In this document: positions 7,449-15,495 of the stretch, one piece after another
How positions within the stretch are numbered: the stretch's first letter is position 1
Layout of the letters: every line of letters starts with the position of its first letter
Origin: Deltaproteobacteria bacterium
GTDB taxonomy: Bacteria > Myxococcota_A > Polyangia > DRWM01 > JAAZOP01
Length of the DNA: 48,186 nucleotides
Direction of reading: 5' to 3'
Assembly (NCBI GenBank): GCA_016218765.1
Contig: JACRCZ010000067.1
Location: forward strand, 1 to 48,186
Translations under genes and position numbers: made by a program
Notes under the pieces: model-generated
The model's input: only the letters and a program-made list of their open reading frames with translations
Told to the model about the DNA's origin: nothing
Databases searched by the model: none

Positions 7449-8429
7449 CTAGAAGTCCAGCGTCTCGTCGATGGCCCGCCCGATGCGCTCGGGCCCCGGC
7501 AGGTACGCTTCCTCGCGCGCGAAGTACGGGGTGACGACGTCGTAGCCGGTGACGCGCTTGACCGGCGCCTCCAGCGACAGCAGCGCCTTGTCGTTGATGC
7601 GCGCGATGATCTCGGCGGCCACGCCCATCGATCGCGGCCCTTCCTGCACGACCACGGCGCGTCCGGTCTTGCGCACCGACTCGACGATCGCGTTGCCGTC
7701 CATCGGCGAGATCGTGAGCAGGTCGAGGACCTCGATGCTCGCGCCGCGGCGCTCCTTGGCCGCCGCGGCGGCCTGCAGGGCCGGGCGCATCATCGCGCCC
7801 CAGGCGACGAGCGTCAGGTCCGTCCCCGGCTCGACGAGCTGTGCCTTCCCGATCGGGAGGGTCTCCTCCTGGTCGGGAACCTCTTCGCGGAACGCCCGGT
7901 ACGACCGCTTCGGCTCCATGAAGACGACCGGGTCGGGATCGCGGATCGCGCTTACCAGCAGGGCGCGGGCGTTGCGCGGCCCCGAGGGGACCACGACCTT
8001 GACGCCGGGGATGTGGCCGTACGTCGCGTCGGGCGTCTCCGAGTGGTGTTCGAGCGCGCGGACGCCGGAGCCGTAGGGGAAGCGGATGACGAGCGGGACG
8101 TGGAAGTTGCCGTGAGTGCGCGACCGGTAGCGCCCGGCGTGCCCTTCGAGCTGCGCCATCATGAGGTAGCTGAAGCCGCAGAACTGCAGCTCCGCGACCG
8201 GGCGCAGTCCCGCGATCGCCATGCCGATCGCCGCGCCGACGATGCCCGCCTCCGCCAGCGGCGTGTCCAGCACGCGCTCCTCGCCGAACTTCTCGATCAG
8301 GCCGTCCGTGACGCGGAACACCCCGCCGTCGACCCCGACGTCCTCGCCCAGCACGACCACCGAGGCGTCCCGCTCCATCTCCTGGCGAAGCGCGAGGTTG
8401 ATTGCCTGGACCATGGTCAGCTTAGCCAC
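7449..8429 (-). CDS. pdhB: Pyruvate dehydrogenase E1 component, beta subunit
   Basis: Beta half of the thiamine-diphosphate-dependent E1 heterotetramer, 326 residues, normal length. It shows ALRQEMERDASVVVLGEDVG, the DTPLAEAGIVGAAIGMAIAG block, the LMMAQLEGHAGRYRSRTHGN region and the C-terminal transketolase fold (DLTLVAWGAMMRPALQAA). It starts at a GTG (8429) that overlaps the end of E1 alpha by 8 bases, a sign of translational coupling. A 2-oxoisovalerate or acetoin dehydrogenase role cannot be excluded from sequence alone; the complete E1-E2-E3 set with a single E3 makes pyruvate the likeliest substrate. Confidence 0.93.
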   Translation of the reverse strand: MAKLTMVQAINLALRQEMERDASVVVLGEDVGVDGGVFRVTDGLIEKFGEERVLDTPLAEAGIVGAAIGMAIAGLRPVAELQFCGFSYLMMAQLEGHAGRYRSRTHGNFHVPLVIRFPYGSGVRALEHHSETPDATYGHIPGVKVVVPSGPRNARALLVSAIRDPDPVVFMEPKRSYRAFREEVPDQEETLPIGKAQLVEPGTDLTLVAWGAMMRPALQAAAAAKERRGASIEVLDLLTISPMDGNAIVESVRKTGRAVVVQEGPRSMGVAAEIIARINDKALLSLEAPVKRVTGYDVVTPYFAREEAYLPGPERIGRAIDETLDF

Positions 8430-9513
8430 GGCCCGCCTCCGGGCGCAGCGACGCCAGGAACTCCGCCCGCTGCTCCTCGATGCTCTCGTGCCGCTCGCCG
8501 TAGACGTGCTCGAACGGCAGGTCCGGCGCCATCCCCGTCGCCGCCTCGAGCTGCTTCACCGCCTCCTCCACCTCGCGCTTGACGTCCGCCTCCATCGCCG
8601 CCTGCCGCTCCGCAGTCCAGAAGCCCTTGCGCTCCATGTACCCGCGCAGGCGGCCGAGCGGCTCCTTCTTCCACCACTCCTGTTCGTCCGCCTCGGTCCG
8701 GTAGCGCCGGGGGTCGTCCGACGTCGTGTGCATCATCAACCGGTAGGTCACCGCCTCGATGAACGTCGGCCCCTCGCCGGCGTGCGCGCGGTCGAGCGCC
8801 TCCTTCGCCACGCGGTACACCGCCAGCGCGTCGTTGCCGTCGACCTGGAACGCGGGGATCTCGTACCCGATCGCCTTCTGCGCCAGCGTCCGGGAGGCCG
8901 TCTGCTTGCGCAGCGGCACCGAGATCGCCCACTGGTTGTTCTGGCAGACGAAGATCACCGGCAGGCGCCACACCGACGCGAAGTTCATCGCCTCGTGCAG
9001 CTCGCCCTGCGAGGTCGCCCCGTCGCCGAAGAACACGGCCACCGCCGAGTCCTTCTCGCCCTTGAGCTTCATCGCGTAGGCGATGCCCACGGCGTGCGGT
9101 GCCTGCGAGCCGACGATGATGTTCATCGGCAGCGTCCGCAGCGCGGCCGGCACCGCGTTCCCCTCCTCCCACCCGTTGTGCGCGATGTAGTGGTTGGCCG
9201 GCGGAATGCCCCGCATCAGCCAGCCCGCGTATTCCCGGAACGCGCTCACGAACCAGTCGCGGTCCGTCATCGCCAGCGCCGTCGCCGCCGACGGCGCCTC
9301 CATCCCCGTGCACGGCCCGAACGTCCCGATGCGCCCCTGGCGCTGCAGCTTCAGCATCCGCTGGTCCGCCTCGCGCGCCAGCGTCATCGTCCGGTACAGC
9401 CGGACGAGCTGCTCCTCGGATAGCGACGGCTCCAGCGCCTCGTCGAGGTTGCCGTGCTCGTCGAGCACCTGCACGTACTGCACGTGGAACGGTCCGATCT
9501 CGCGCGCCGGCAT
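8422..9513 (-). CDS. pdhA: Pyruvate dehydrogenase E1 component, alpha subunit
   Basis: Alpha half of E1, 363 residues; decarboxylates pyruvate on thiamine diphosphate. The thiamine-diphosphate motif is GDGATSQGELHEAMNFASVW with the closing Asn pair in CQNNQWAIS. The N-terminal QRQGRIGTFGPCTGMEA and the phosphorylation-loop-like region RLMMHTTSDDPRRYR are family-typical. The frame is open far upstream, but the ATG at 9513 begins the conserved region, and AAAGGACG lies 8 bases before it. It is the first gene of the operon pdhA-pdhB-pdhC-lpd-lplA, probably continuing to fumC. Confidence 0.94.
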   Translation of the reverse strand: MPAREIGPFHVQYVQVLDEHGNLDEALEPSLSEEQLVRLYRTMTLAREADQRMLKLQRQGRIGTFGPCTGMEAPSAATALAMTDRDWFVSAFREYAGWLMRGIPPANHYIAHNGWEEGNAVPAALRTLPMNIIVGSQAPHAVGIAYAMKLKGEKDSAVAVFFGDGATSQGELHEAMNFASVWRLPVIFVCQNNQWAISVPLRKQTASRTLAQKAIGYEIPAFQVDGNDALAVYRVAKEALDRAHAGEGPTFIEAVTYRLMMHTTSDDPRRYRTEADEQEWWKKEPLGRLRGYMERKGFWTAERQAAMEADVKREVEEAVKQLEAATGMAPDLPFEHVYGERHESIEEQRAEFLASLRPEAGRG

Positions 9514-9556
9514 GTGACGTCCTTTCGCCAGGGCCTCCGAAGCAAGCGCCGAGCAT

Positions 9557-9571
9557 CCCGAGGCTCGGGAC
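9557..9571. promoter_or_regulatory. 15-bp palindrome TCCCGAGGCTCGGGA upstream of pdhA
   Basis: Perfect dyad with a single central base, 44-58 bases upstream of the pdhA ATG in the 291-base divergent region between pdhA and the gene at 9805. The size and place would suit a repressor operator. No second copy was noticed and no regulator gene is adjacent. The rest of this region shows no clear gene. Confidence 0.3.
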
Positions 9572-9804
9572 CCGAACATAAGAACCGCACCCCACACGTC
9601 AAGATCCCCCCTCCGGCCGCTCACGCCCAGCGCGCGTCGAAGGGCCCGCCCGGCCAGACGTTCCGGAAGCATTCCCCCGTGCCTCTGCGCCACTGCAACC
9701 CTGCGCATTTGCGCGAGGCTCCTCTCCCCCCCGCCGTTTGACACCCGGCGTGCCGCATTGCAGCATTCCCGGGCATCCGCGGGGTGGACGCCGGGAGGCC
9801 GACG

Positions 9805-11073
9805 ATGGGACGAAACGCCATGCGAACGACGACCTGGACCGCCGCGGCCGTCGCGCTCCTCGCCGCGGGCGACGCGCACGCCGCCTGGACCCTGCGCCAG
9901 AACCAGATGGCCCAGGGCGCGGGCTACATCCGCGTCAGCGCCGGCGACGCCCTGCACGCGGTCGCCGTCGGCACGCACGAGACGCCCGACGGCAACACGT
10001 CGGGCGTCGTGTCCGTGACGACCGACGGCGGTGCGACCTGGGCCAGCGACACCCCCGACGGCGGCGTCCCGGCGCCGATGGGCATGAACATCTACTCCTG
10101 GGTCGAGATGCCCACCCCCGACCTCGCCTTCGTCACCAGCATCGGCAAGCTCCTCGTGTCCACCGACGGCGGCGCGAGCTGGACGGCCTATCGCGAGCCC
10201 GAGTGGCGTCCGCTGCTGGGTCCCACCCTCCAGGGGGTCTCGTTCGCGAGCCCCACGGCGGGGTGGATCGTCGGCACCGACGGCCTGGTGCGCCGCAGCA
10301 CCGACGGCGGCGCCACCTGGACGCCGCTCGACCCCCCGGTCGCCGGCGCGAACCTCACGGGCGTGCTCGCGCGCTCCGCCACCCGCCTCTGGACGTGGTC
10401 CGGGCGCGAGACCACCGACCCCGACACGGGCGAGACGACCGGCTACGAGGGCGGCATGCTCGCGCGCTCGGTCGACGGCGGCGCCACCTGGGCGGTCGTG
10501 TTCGACGGCGAGCCGCGCGCGGTGCAGCGCGTGTTCATGCTCAACGACGCCGAAGGCTGGATGCTCTCCAACTCCATGAGCGGCCCGCGGCTCGAGCACA
10601 CCGCGGACGGCGGCGCCTCGTGGTCCGACATGCCGATCCCCTCGGGCGCGGCCGGGACGCCCGACTCCGCGTGGGACGTCGTCTTCTTCGATCGCTGCGA
10701 GGGCCTGCTGCTGGTCGAGTCCGCCGAGAACACGCTGGTCTTCTACACGCGGGATCGCGGTGCGACGTGGGAGGACCAGGACCTCTCCTCGCTGCGACTG
10801 GACCTGCCGTTCCCGTTCCCGATCAAGGCCCGCCTCACGACCTTCGACTTCGCCTCGCGCGACGCCGGCTTCGCCGCGGGCTTCCACGAGTCGCTCGTGA
10901 CGTACGCCGCGGACGGCGCCGGGACGAGCTGCGGCGGCGGGACGGGCCCCGGCGGCGGAGGAAGCGGCGACGACGGCTGCGGCTGCCGCGTCGCCGGGCA
11001 GGGCGGGGCGCTCGCCGTCCTCCCCGGCCTGGCCGCGTTGCTCGCGCTCGTCCGCCGGCGCCGTCTCCGCTGA
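9805..11073 (+). CDS. Asp-box (BNR) beta-propeller surface protein with MYXO-CTERM-like tail
   Basis: A 422-residue exported protein. The ATG at 9805 is preceded by GGGAGG at a good distance; a second ATG lies 5 codons later. A signal peptide (TTTWTAAAVALLAAGDAHA, cleavage about residue 24) is followed by five or more Asp-box motifs: STDGGASWTAY, STDGGATWTPL, SVDGGATWAVV, TADGGASWSDM, TRDRGATWEDQ. These mark a propeller of the sialidase/Ycf48-like type, but no sialidase active site is evident. The C-terminus is a Gly-rich stretch, DDGCGCRV, a hydrophobic helix and RRRRLR. This matches the MYXO-CTERM sorting tail of Myxococcota, which directs proteins to the cell surface. The function of the propeller is unknown. 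Confidence 0.8.
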   Translation: MGRNAMRTTTWTAAAVALLAAGDAHAAWTLRQNQMAQGAGYIRVSAGDALHAVAVGTHETPDGNTSGVVSVTTDGGATWASDTPDGGVPAPMGMNIYSWVEMPTPDLAFVTSIGKLLVSTDGGASWTAYREPEWRPLLGPTLQGVSFASPTAGWIVGTDGLVRRSTDGGATWTPLDPPVAGANLTGVLARSATRLWTWSGRETTDPDTGETTGYEGGMLARSVDGGATWAVVFDGEPRAVQRVFMLNDAEGWMLSNSMSGPRLEHTADGGASWSDMPIPSGAAGTPDSAWDVVFFDRCEGLLLVESAENTLVFYTRDRGATWEDQDLSSLRLDLPFPFPIKARLTTFDFASRDAGFAAGFHESLVTYAADGAGTSCGGGTGPGGGGSGDDGCGCRVAGQGGALAVLPGLAALLALVRRRRLR

Positions 11074-11086
11074 GCGCGGCGAACCG

Positions 11087-12466
11087 CTACGCTCCCGCGA
11101 TCGCCTTCGCCGCCTCGAACCCGGAGTGCACGCAGTCGCCGATGCCGATGCCGCGGTAGCTGCAGCCGCAGAGGTGCAGCCCCGCGAATGCCCGCACCCG
11201 CCCCTCGATCGCCTCGATCCGCTCCAGGTGCCCGACCGTGTACTTCGGCATCGAGCGCGGCCAGCGGTGGATCCGCGTCAGCACCGGCTCCGCTTCCAGT
11301 CCGACGATCGAGCGCAGCTCCTCGCGGAGCACGCGCACCAGATCCTCGTCCCCCAGCTCGACCAGCTCCTCGTGATGCCCGCCGCCGACGAAGGCGCGGA
11401 CGAGCACGTGGTCGTCCGGCGCCCGGTGCGACCACTTGATCGAGCTCCAGGTCGTCGCGTTGATTCGCCGGTCCTCGACGCGCGGCACGATGAAGCCGAA
11501 CCCCGGCAGCTCGACCCGCACGTCCTCGCGGCGGAAGCCGAGGGACACGTTGGCCGACGACGACCACTCGATCGCCGCCATCGCCGCCGCCAGCCCGCCG
11601 TCCAGCTCCCCCAGCAGCCCCGCCGCGTCGTAGGACGGGACGGCGCACACGACGTGGTCGAACGTCGCCTTGCCGTCGTCCAGCGCGAGCCGCCAGCCGT
11701 CGCCCGCCCGCGCCAGGCGCCGCACCGGCGTGCCCGAGCGGAAGGCGTCGCGCCCGACGAACGCCGCGCATCCGTCGGCCAGCGCCTGCATCCCGCTCCT
11801 GAGGGACATGAAGTACGTCATCGGCCGTGCGCCCGGTTTCGGCGGCGGCATCCGTTTCTTCGCGGCGAGCATCGCCCGGATCAGCGAGCGGTGCTTCCGT
11901 TCCATCTCGACGAAGCGCGGGAACGTCGCCCGCACGCTCATGTTGTCCGGGTTGCTGGTGTGGATCCCCGCCACGAGCGGCTCGGCGATCTTGTCCAGGC
12001 ATTCCCGCCCCAGTCGGCGCGTCACGAACGATTCGAGGCTCTCGTCGGATTCGTCCCGCCGCCGGCGCACGACGAGGTCCAGGCCCATGCGCAGCTTGCC
12101 GCGCCAGGAGATGAGGCGGCTGCGCAGCATCGGCCCGATCATCGTCGGCACCATGAGCGCCACGCCGTCCGGCAGGCGGTGCAGCCTCCCGCGCGACCAG
12201 ATGTACGTGCCCTTGTGCTCGTCGTTCGAGCACAGCAGCTCGTGCTCCAGGCCGATCGTGCGGATCAGCTCCAGCGTCCACGGCTTCTCCGGCAGGAAGC
12301 TGTCCGGCCCCGCCTCGATCAGGAAGGCGCCCGCGCGCTCGGTCCGCAGCTTCCCCGCGCCGCCCCGCTCCTTCTCGAAGATCGTGCAGGCGATGCCGCG
12401 CTCCTTGAGCGCCACGGCGCAGCCGAGCGCCGCGATGCCGCCGCCGACGATGGCGACCCGTTTCAT
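11087..12466 (-). CDS. hemG: FAD-dependent protoporphyrinogen (or coproporphyrinogen) oxidase
   Basis: 459-residue oxygen-dependent oxidase of late heme synthesis (family also named hemY/cgoX). The N-terminal dinucleotide fold is RVAIVGGGIAALGCAVALKE, followed by the flavin oxidase block RTERAGAFLIEAGPDSFLPE. The middle holds LRSGMQALADGCAAFVGRD, and the C-terminal FAD motif is LCGCSYRGIGIGDCVHSGFE. Its ATG overlaps the hemH stop (ATGA). The E-H-G order equals that of Bacillus hemEHY, where this protein makes coproporphyrin III; the myxobacterial homologue is a true protoporphyrinogen oxidase. Sequence reading alone cannot settle which substrate is used here. Confidence 0.92.
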   Translation of the reverse strand: MKRVAIVGGGIAALGCAVALKERGIACTIFEKERGGAGKLRTERAGAFLIEAGPDSFLPEKPWTLELIRTIGLEHELLCSNDEHKGTYIWSRGRLHRLPDGVALMVPTMIGPMLRSRLISWRGKLRMGLDLVVRRRRDESDESLESFVTRRLGRECLDKIAEPLVAGIHTSNPDNMSVRATFPRFVEMERKHRSLIRAMLAAKKRMPPPKPGARPMTYFMSLRSGMQALADGCAAFVGRDAFRSGTPVRRLARAGDGWRLALDDGKATFDHVVCAVPSYDAAGLLGELDGGLAAAMAAIEWSSSANVSLGFRREDVRVELPGFGFIVPRVEDRRINATTWSSIKWSHRAPDDHVLVRAFVGGGHHEELVELGDEDLVRVLREELRSIVGLEAEPVLTRIHRWPRSMPKYTVGHLERIEAIEGRVRAFAGLHLCGCSYRGIGIGDCVHSGFEAAKAIAGA

Positions 12467-13368
12467 GGACGGAATCGTTCCGGGGACGCCAGCGCCGCCC
12501 GGACCACGCGCGCCAGCGCCGCGACGAACCGGGGATCGTCGTTGAGCGACCGCGCGCGCCGCCACGACAGTCCCAGCCCCTCGGCGTGGCGGCGGTGCAC
12601 GATGTCGATGTCGTACAGCGTCTCCACGTGGTCCGCCGTGAACCCCAACGGCACCTCCACGACGCGCCGGACTCCCTCCCGCGCGAACGTGTCCAGCACC
12701 TCCTCCACCGCCGGACCCAGCCACGGCTCGCGTGCGTTCGGCGGCACGCTCTGCCAGCCCACCGTCCAGCACGCCGCATCGAGCCGCTTCCCGATCGCGT
12801 CCCCGGCAGCCTCCACCTGGCCCGCGTACGCCTCGCCCGTCAGCCGCAGCGGCAGGCTGTGCGCGGAGAACACGTATCCCGCCTCCGCGTCGGTCCCCCC
12901 TTCCGCGATCACCTCGGCCCACGCGTCCAGGAACGCCGGCTCCGCGAACCAGCTATGGACATACAGCGCGTCGACGCCCCAGCCCGACTCCTCCAGCGCG
13001 TGGCGGGCGTGGGCGAGCTGGTCGCCCGTCGTGACGCTGGTGAAGAACGGCGACGCGGCGAGCAGCACCAGCCGCTCCGCCCCGGCCTCCCGCAACGCCG
13101 CGAGCTGCCCCGCCATCGAGGGCTCGGAGTGGCGGAACCCGGCGCGGCAGACGAACCCCTCGCCCAGCCGCGCCTCCAGCGCCGCCGCCTGCCGCTCCGT
13201 GAGCTCGTCCAGCGGCGAGCACCCGCCGATGAGGTCGTAGCGCTCCACGATCGCCCCCAGCACCGGCGGCGGGACCTCCCGACCGAGATAGTGCCGGAGG
13301 AAGACGGGGATCTCCTCCCGCGTCCGCGGACCGCCCGAGGTGAAGAACAGGACGCCGGTCACGCTCAC
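12463..13368 (-). CDS. hemH: Ferrochelatase
   Basis: 301-residue enzyme that inserts Fe(II) into the porphyrin ring. SGGPRTREEIPVFLRHYL opens the protein. FSAHSLPLR carries the metal-binding His, and VEVPLGFTADHVETLYDID carries the conserved Glu. It has no C-terminal hydrophobic segment. The start is a GTG at 13368 that overlaps the hemE stop as GTGA, and the stop overlaps the hemG ATG, so the three genes are tightly coupled. The SAHS form (rather than the SFHG of proteobacterial enzymes) is more like ferrochelatases of Gram-positive and actinobacterial type. Confidence 0.92.
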   Translation of the reverse strand: MSVTGVLFFTSGGPRTREEIPVFLRHYLGREVPPPVLGAIVERYDLIGGCSPLDELTERQAAALEARLGEGFVCRAGFRHSEPSMAGQLAALREAGAERLVLLAASPFFTSVTTGDQLAHARHALEESGWGVDALYVHSWFAEPAFLDAWAEVIAEGGTDAEAGYVFSAHSLPLRLTGEAYAGQVEAAGDAIGKRLDAACWTVGWQSVPPNAREPWLGPAVEEVLDTFAREGVRRVVEVPLGFTADHVETLYDIDIVHRRHAEGLGLSWRRARSLNDDPRFVAALARVVRAALASPERFRP

Positions 13369-14426
13369 GTCGCGTCCCCCGCGTCCGCCACTGCCGTGCG
13401 CCGGCTCAGCGCGTGCACCCGCTCGACGGCAAAACCCACGTTCTCCGGCGTGGTCATCGGCAGCACGCCGTGACCGAGGTTGAAGATGTGGCCGTCGCGG
13501 CCGCCCGCGCGCCGCAGGACGTCGGCGATGCGCTCCTCCAGCCGATCCTGAGGCGCCAGGAGCAGTACGGGGTCGAGGTTCCCCTGCACCGCGCGGTCGT
13601 GACCGACGATGCTCCACGCCTCGTCCAGCCCGAGCCGCCAGTCGACGGCGATCACGTCTCCCCCCGCCGCGCGCACCTCGGCCAGCATGTGCGACGCGCC
13701 GTTGGCGAAGTGAATGTGCGCCGCGCTCGTGTCGAGCCGCGCGAAGACCCGCTCCACGTGCGGCCGCACGAACTCGGCGTAGTCGGCCCGCGAAAGACAG
13801 CCGACCCAGGAATCGAAGAGCTGGACCGCCTGGGCGCCGGCGGCGATCTGCGCGCCGAGCACCTCGGCGCAGACGTCGGCCAGTTTTTCCGCGAGCCGGT
13901 GCCATGCGGCGGGATCCGCGACCATCATCGCCTTCGTGTGCTCGTAGTGCCGCGACGCCCCGCCCTCGATGATGTAGCTGGCCAGGGTGAACGGCGCACC
14001 GGCGAACCCGATCAGCGCCGCCTTGCCGTCCAGCTCGCGCCGGACCGTGCGCAGCGCCTCCAGCACGTACGGGATCGCTTCGGTCGGGTCGACCGGGCGC
14101 AGCCGGTCGACGTCCGCCGCGGTCCGCACCGGGTTGCGGATCGCCGGGCCGTCGCCCTTCTCGAACGCGAGGTCCAGGCCCATCGCCGGCAGCGGGAGCA
14201 GGATGTCGGCGAACACGATTGCCGCGTCCAGGTCGAAGCGCCGCAACGGCTGCAGCGTCACCTCGACCGCCAGCTCCGGCGTCCGGCACATCTCGAGGAA
14301 GCCGTGCCGCGCCCGGATCGCGCGGTACTCCGGCAGGTAGCGTCCCGCCTGCCGCATCATCCACACCGGCGTTCGATCGACCGGCTGCCGCCGGCACGCC
14401 GCCAGGAACCTCTCGGCCTTGTTCAC
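13365..14426 (-). CDS. hemE: Uroporphyrinogen decarboxylase
   Basis: 353-residue cytosolic enzyme that removes four acetate carboxyls from uroporphyrinogen III. The substrate loop TPVWMMRQAGRYLPEYR (residues ~19-35) is intact. The catalytic Asp is in FDLDAAIVFADILLPLPAMG, and GFAGAPFTLASYIIEGG and NLGHGVLPMTTPENV are also present. It is the first gene of the hemE-hemH-hemG operon, and its stop is shared with the hemH start. The upstream 247 bases hold the short repeats at 14510-14631, so the promoter is probably within ~80 bases of the ATG. Confidence 0.96.
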   Translation of the reverse strand: MNKAERFLAACRRQPVDRTPVWMMRQAGRYLPEYRAIRARHGFLEMCRTPELAVEVTLQPLRRFDLDAAIVFADILLPLPAMGLDLAFEKGDGPAIRNPVRTAADVDRLRPVDPTEAIPYVLEALRTVRRELDGKAALIGFAGAPFTLASYIIEGGASRHYEHTKAMMVADPAAWHRLAEKLADVCAEVLGAQIAAGAQAVQLFDSWVGCLSRADYAEFVRPHVERVFARLDTSAAHIHFANGASHMLAEVRAAGGDVIAVDWRLGLDEAWSIVGHDRAVQGNLDPVLLLAPQDRLEERIADVLRRAGGRDGHIFNLGHGVLPMTTPENVGFAVERVHALSRRTAVADAGDAT

Positions 14427-14509
14427 GCTCCCCGCTCCTGTTCCCCCCCGGACCGACGCAATACATCATAGGCAGCCCATCGTGTCCACGCACCTGCCTG
14501 CTCCCATCC

Positions 14510-14631
14510 CGTGTCTCAAGTTTCGTGTTCCAAGTTCCGTGTTCCTAGTTCCGTGTTCCTAGTTCCTAGTTCCTAGTTCCCATTCCCATTCCCATTCCCA
14601 TTCCCCATTCCCCATTCCCCGTTTGCACGCT
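14510..14631. repeat. Short tandem repeats (GTTCCTA and CCCATTC units)
   Basis: In the divergent gap between hemE and the cassette protein at 14674: repeated CGTGTTCC/AAGTTCC units grade into four GTTCCTA-type copies, then about seven CCCATTC/CCCCATTC copies. The array is AT-rich compared with its surroundings. A related GAGAACTGAGAACCGAGAAC tract occurs at 34920-34947. Such GGAACTAGGAAC and GGGAATGGGAAT arrays are common intergenic features in environmental genomes (recollection). Confidence 0.75.
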
Positions 14632-14673
14632 CCCAATCCCCGCGCTACCCTTCCCGCGGACTGGAGGTACGCG

Positions 14674-15495
14674 ATGGCACAGGCGGCAATCCGCTCCACG
14701 GTGACGCAGAAGGTCCGCGGTTTTCTCGTCCGGGAAGGCGTGCCTCTGGCCCCCTGGACGAAGCTCGACGACATCTATGGCGAGCTGTACGGACTCATGA
14801 ACCGGCGGCGCGACGACCCCGCCTTCTGGCCCCCGGTCGCGCGGCTGCTCGACGACATCGTCGCCGACGTCACCGACCCGGCCTCGCCGCGCCGGCTCCC
14901 CGCGCCCCAGGCCGAGCTGCTCTCGTCGTGGGACGTGAGCTCGCTCGTCTCCGACCTCCGGCGGTCGCTGCCCGGCGGCGAGGTCCGCGGGGACCCGACG
15001 ACGGTGCGCCGCTTCGGCCAGAAACTCGCCGCGCAGATGCTCGGCGGCTTCCTCCTCCTCGGCCTCGCCGCCGCCGGCTGCAACGAGGAGGACGGCGACA
15101 TTCTGCCCGACGGAGGCGACGCCGCCGACGTTGCCGACGAGGCGACCTCCTGTCCCGGCGGCTCGGGCAGCGGCTGGTCCGAAAGCTGCGCGCTCGACTC
15201 GTCCTCCGTGCTCTGGTGCACGATCGCCACCTCCGGGGCCGATCTCGACGACCGGGGACAGCTCTGCACCTGCTTCGCCGCCCTCAACGAGAGCTGGCGT
15301 ACCGGCCTGGCGGCGCTGTTCGCCACGGAGGACGCGGCCACCGTCGCCCGCGCGCTGGGGGAGATGATGACCTGCGTCTGCCCGAACCCCACCTTCCGCG
15401 AGGGCGCCTACCAGGATCCCGTCCACGCCCCGACGCCGACCGGCTCGCTGTGCGAGCCCGCGCCGGCCTACAAAGGCGTGTCGTTCGAACGCTGA
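14674..15495 (+). CDS. Membrane-anchored protein with C-terminal YKGVSFER tail (cassette 1 substrate candidate)
   Basis: No family recognised; 273 residues. GGAGG lies 6 bases before the ATG. Residues 1-110 are a soluble helical region (TVTQKVRGFLVREGVPL, DDPAFWPPVARLLDDI, LVSDLRRSLPGG). TVRRFGQKLAAQMLGGFLLL leads a single hydrophobic helix (~115-137) ending GLAAAGCNEED. The distal part has about eight Cys and a short helical repeat (AATVARALGEMMTCVC), and the protein ends SLCEPAPAYKGVSFER. The N-domain, helix-Cys junction and tail all recur in the protein at 16610. The stop overlaps the radical SAM start (TGATG), so the two are made together. I infer that this protein, perhaps its tail, is the substrate of that enzyme. 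Confidence 0.75.
   Translation: MAQAAIRSTVTQKVRGFLVREGVPLAPWTKLDDIYGELYGLMNRRRDDPAFWPPVARLLDDIVADVTDPASPRRLPAPQAELLSSWDVSSLVSDLRRSLPGGEVRGDPTTVRRFGQKLAAQMLGGFLLLGLAAAGCNEEDGDILPDGGDAADVADEATSCPGGSGSGWSESCALDSSSVLWCTIATSGADLDDRGQLCTCFAALNESWRTGLAALFATEDAATVARALGEMMTCVCPNPTFREGAYQDPVHAPTPTGSLCEPAPAYKGVSFER

Noticed and set aside
9514..10887. A long upstream extension of pdhA on the reverse strand
   Set aside because: The extension overlaps the forward Asp-box gene and has low-complexity composition. The ATG at 9513 with its ribosome site starts the conserved E1 alpha sequence.
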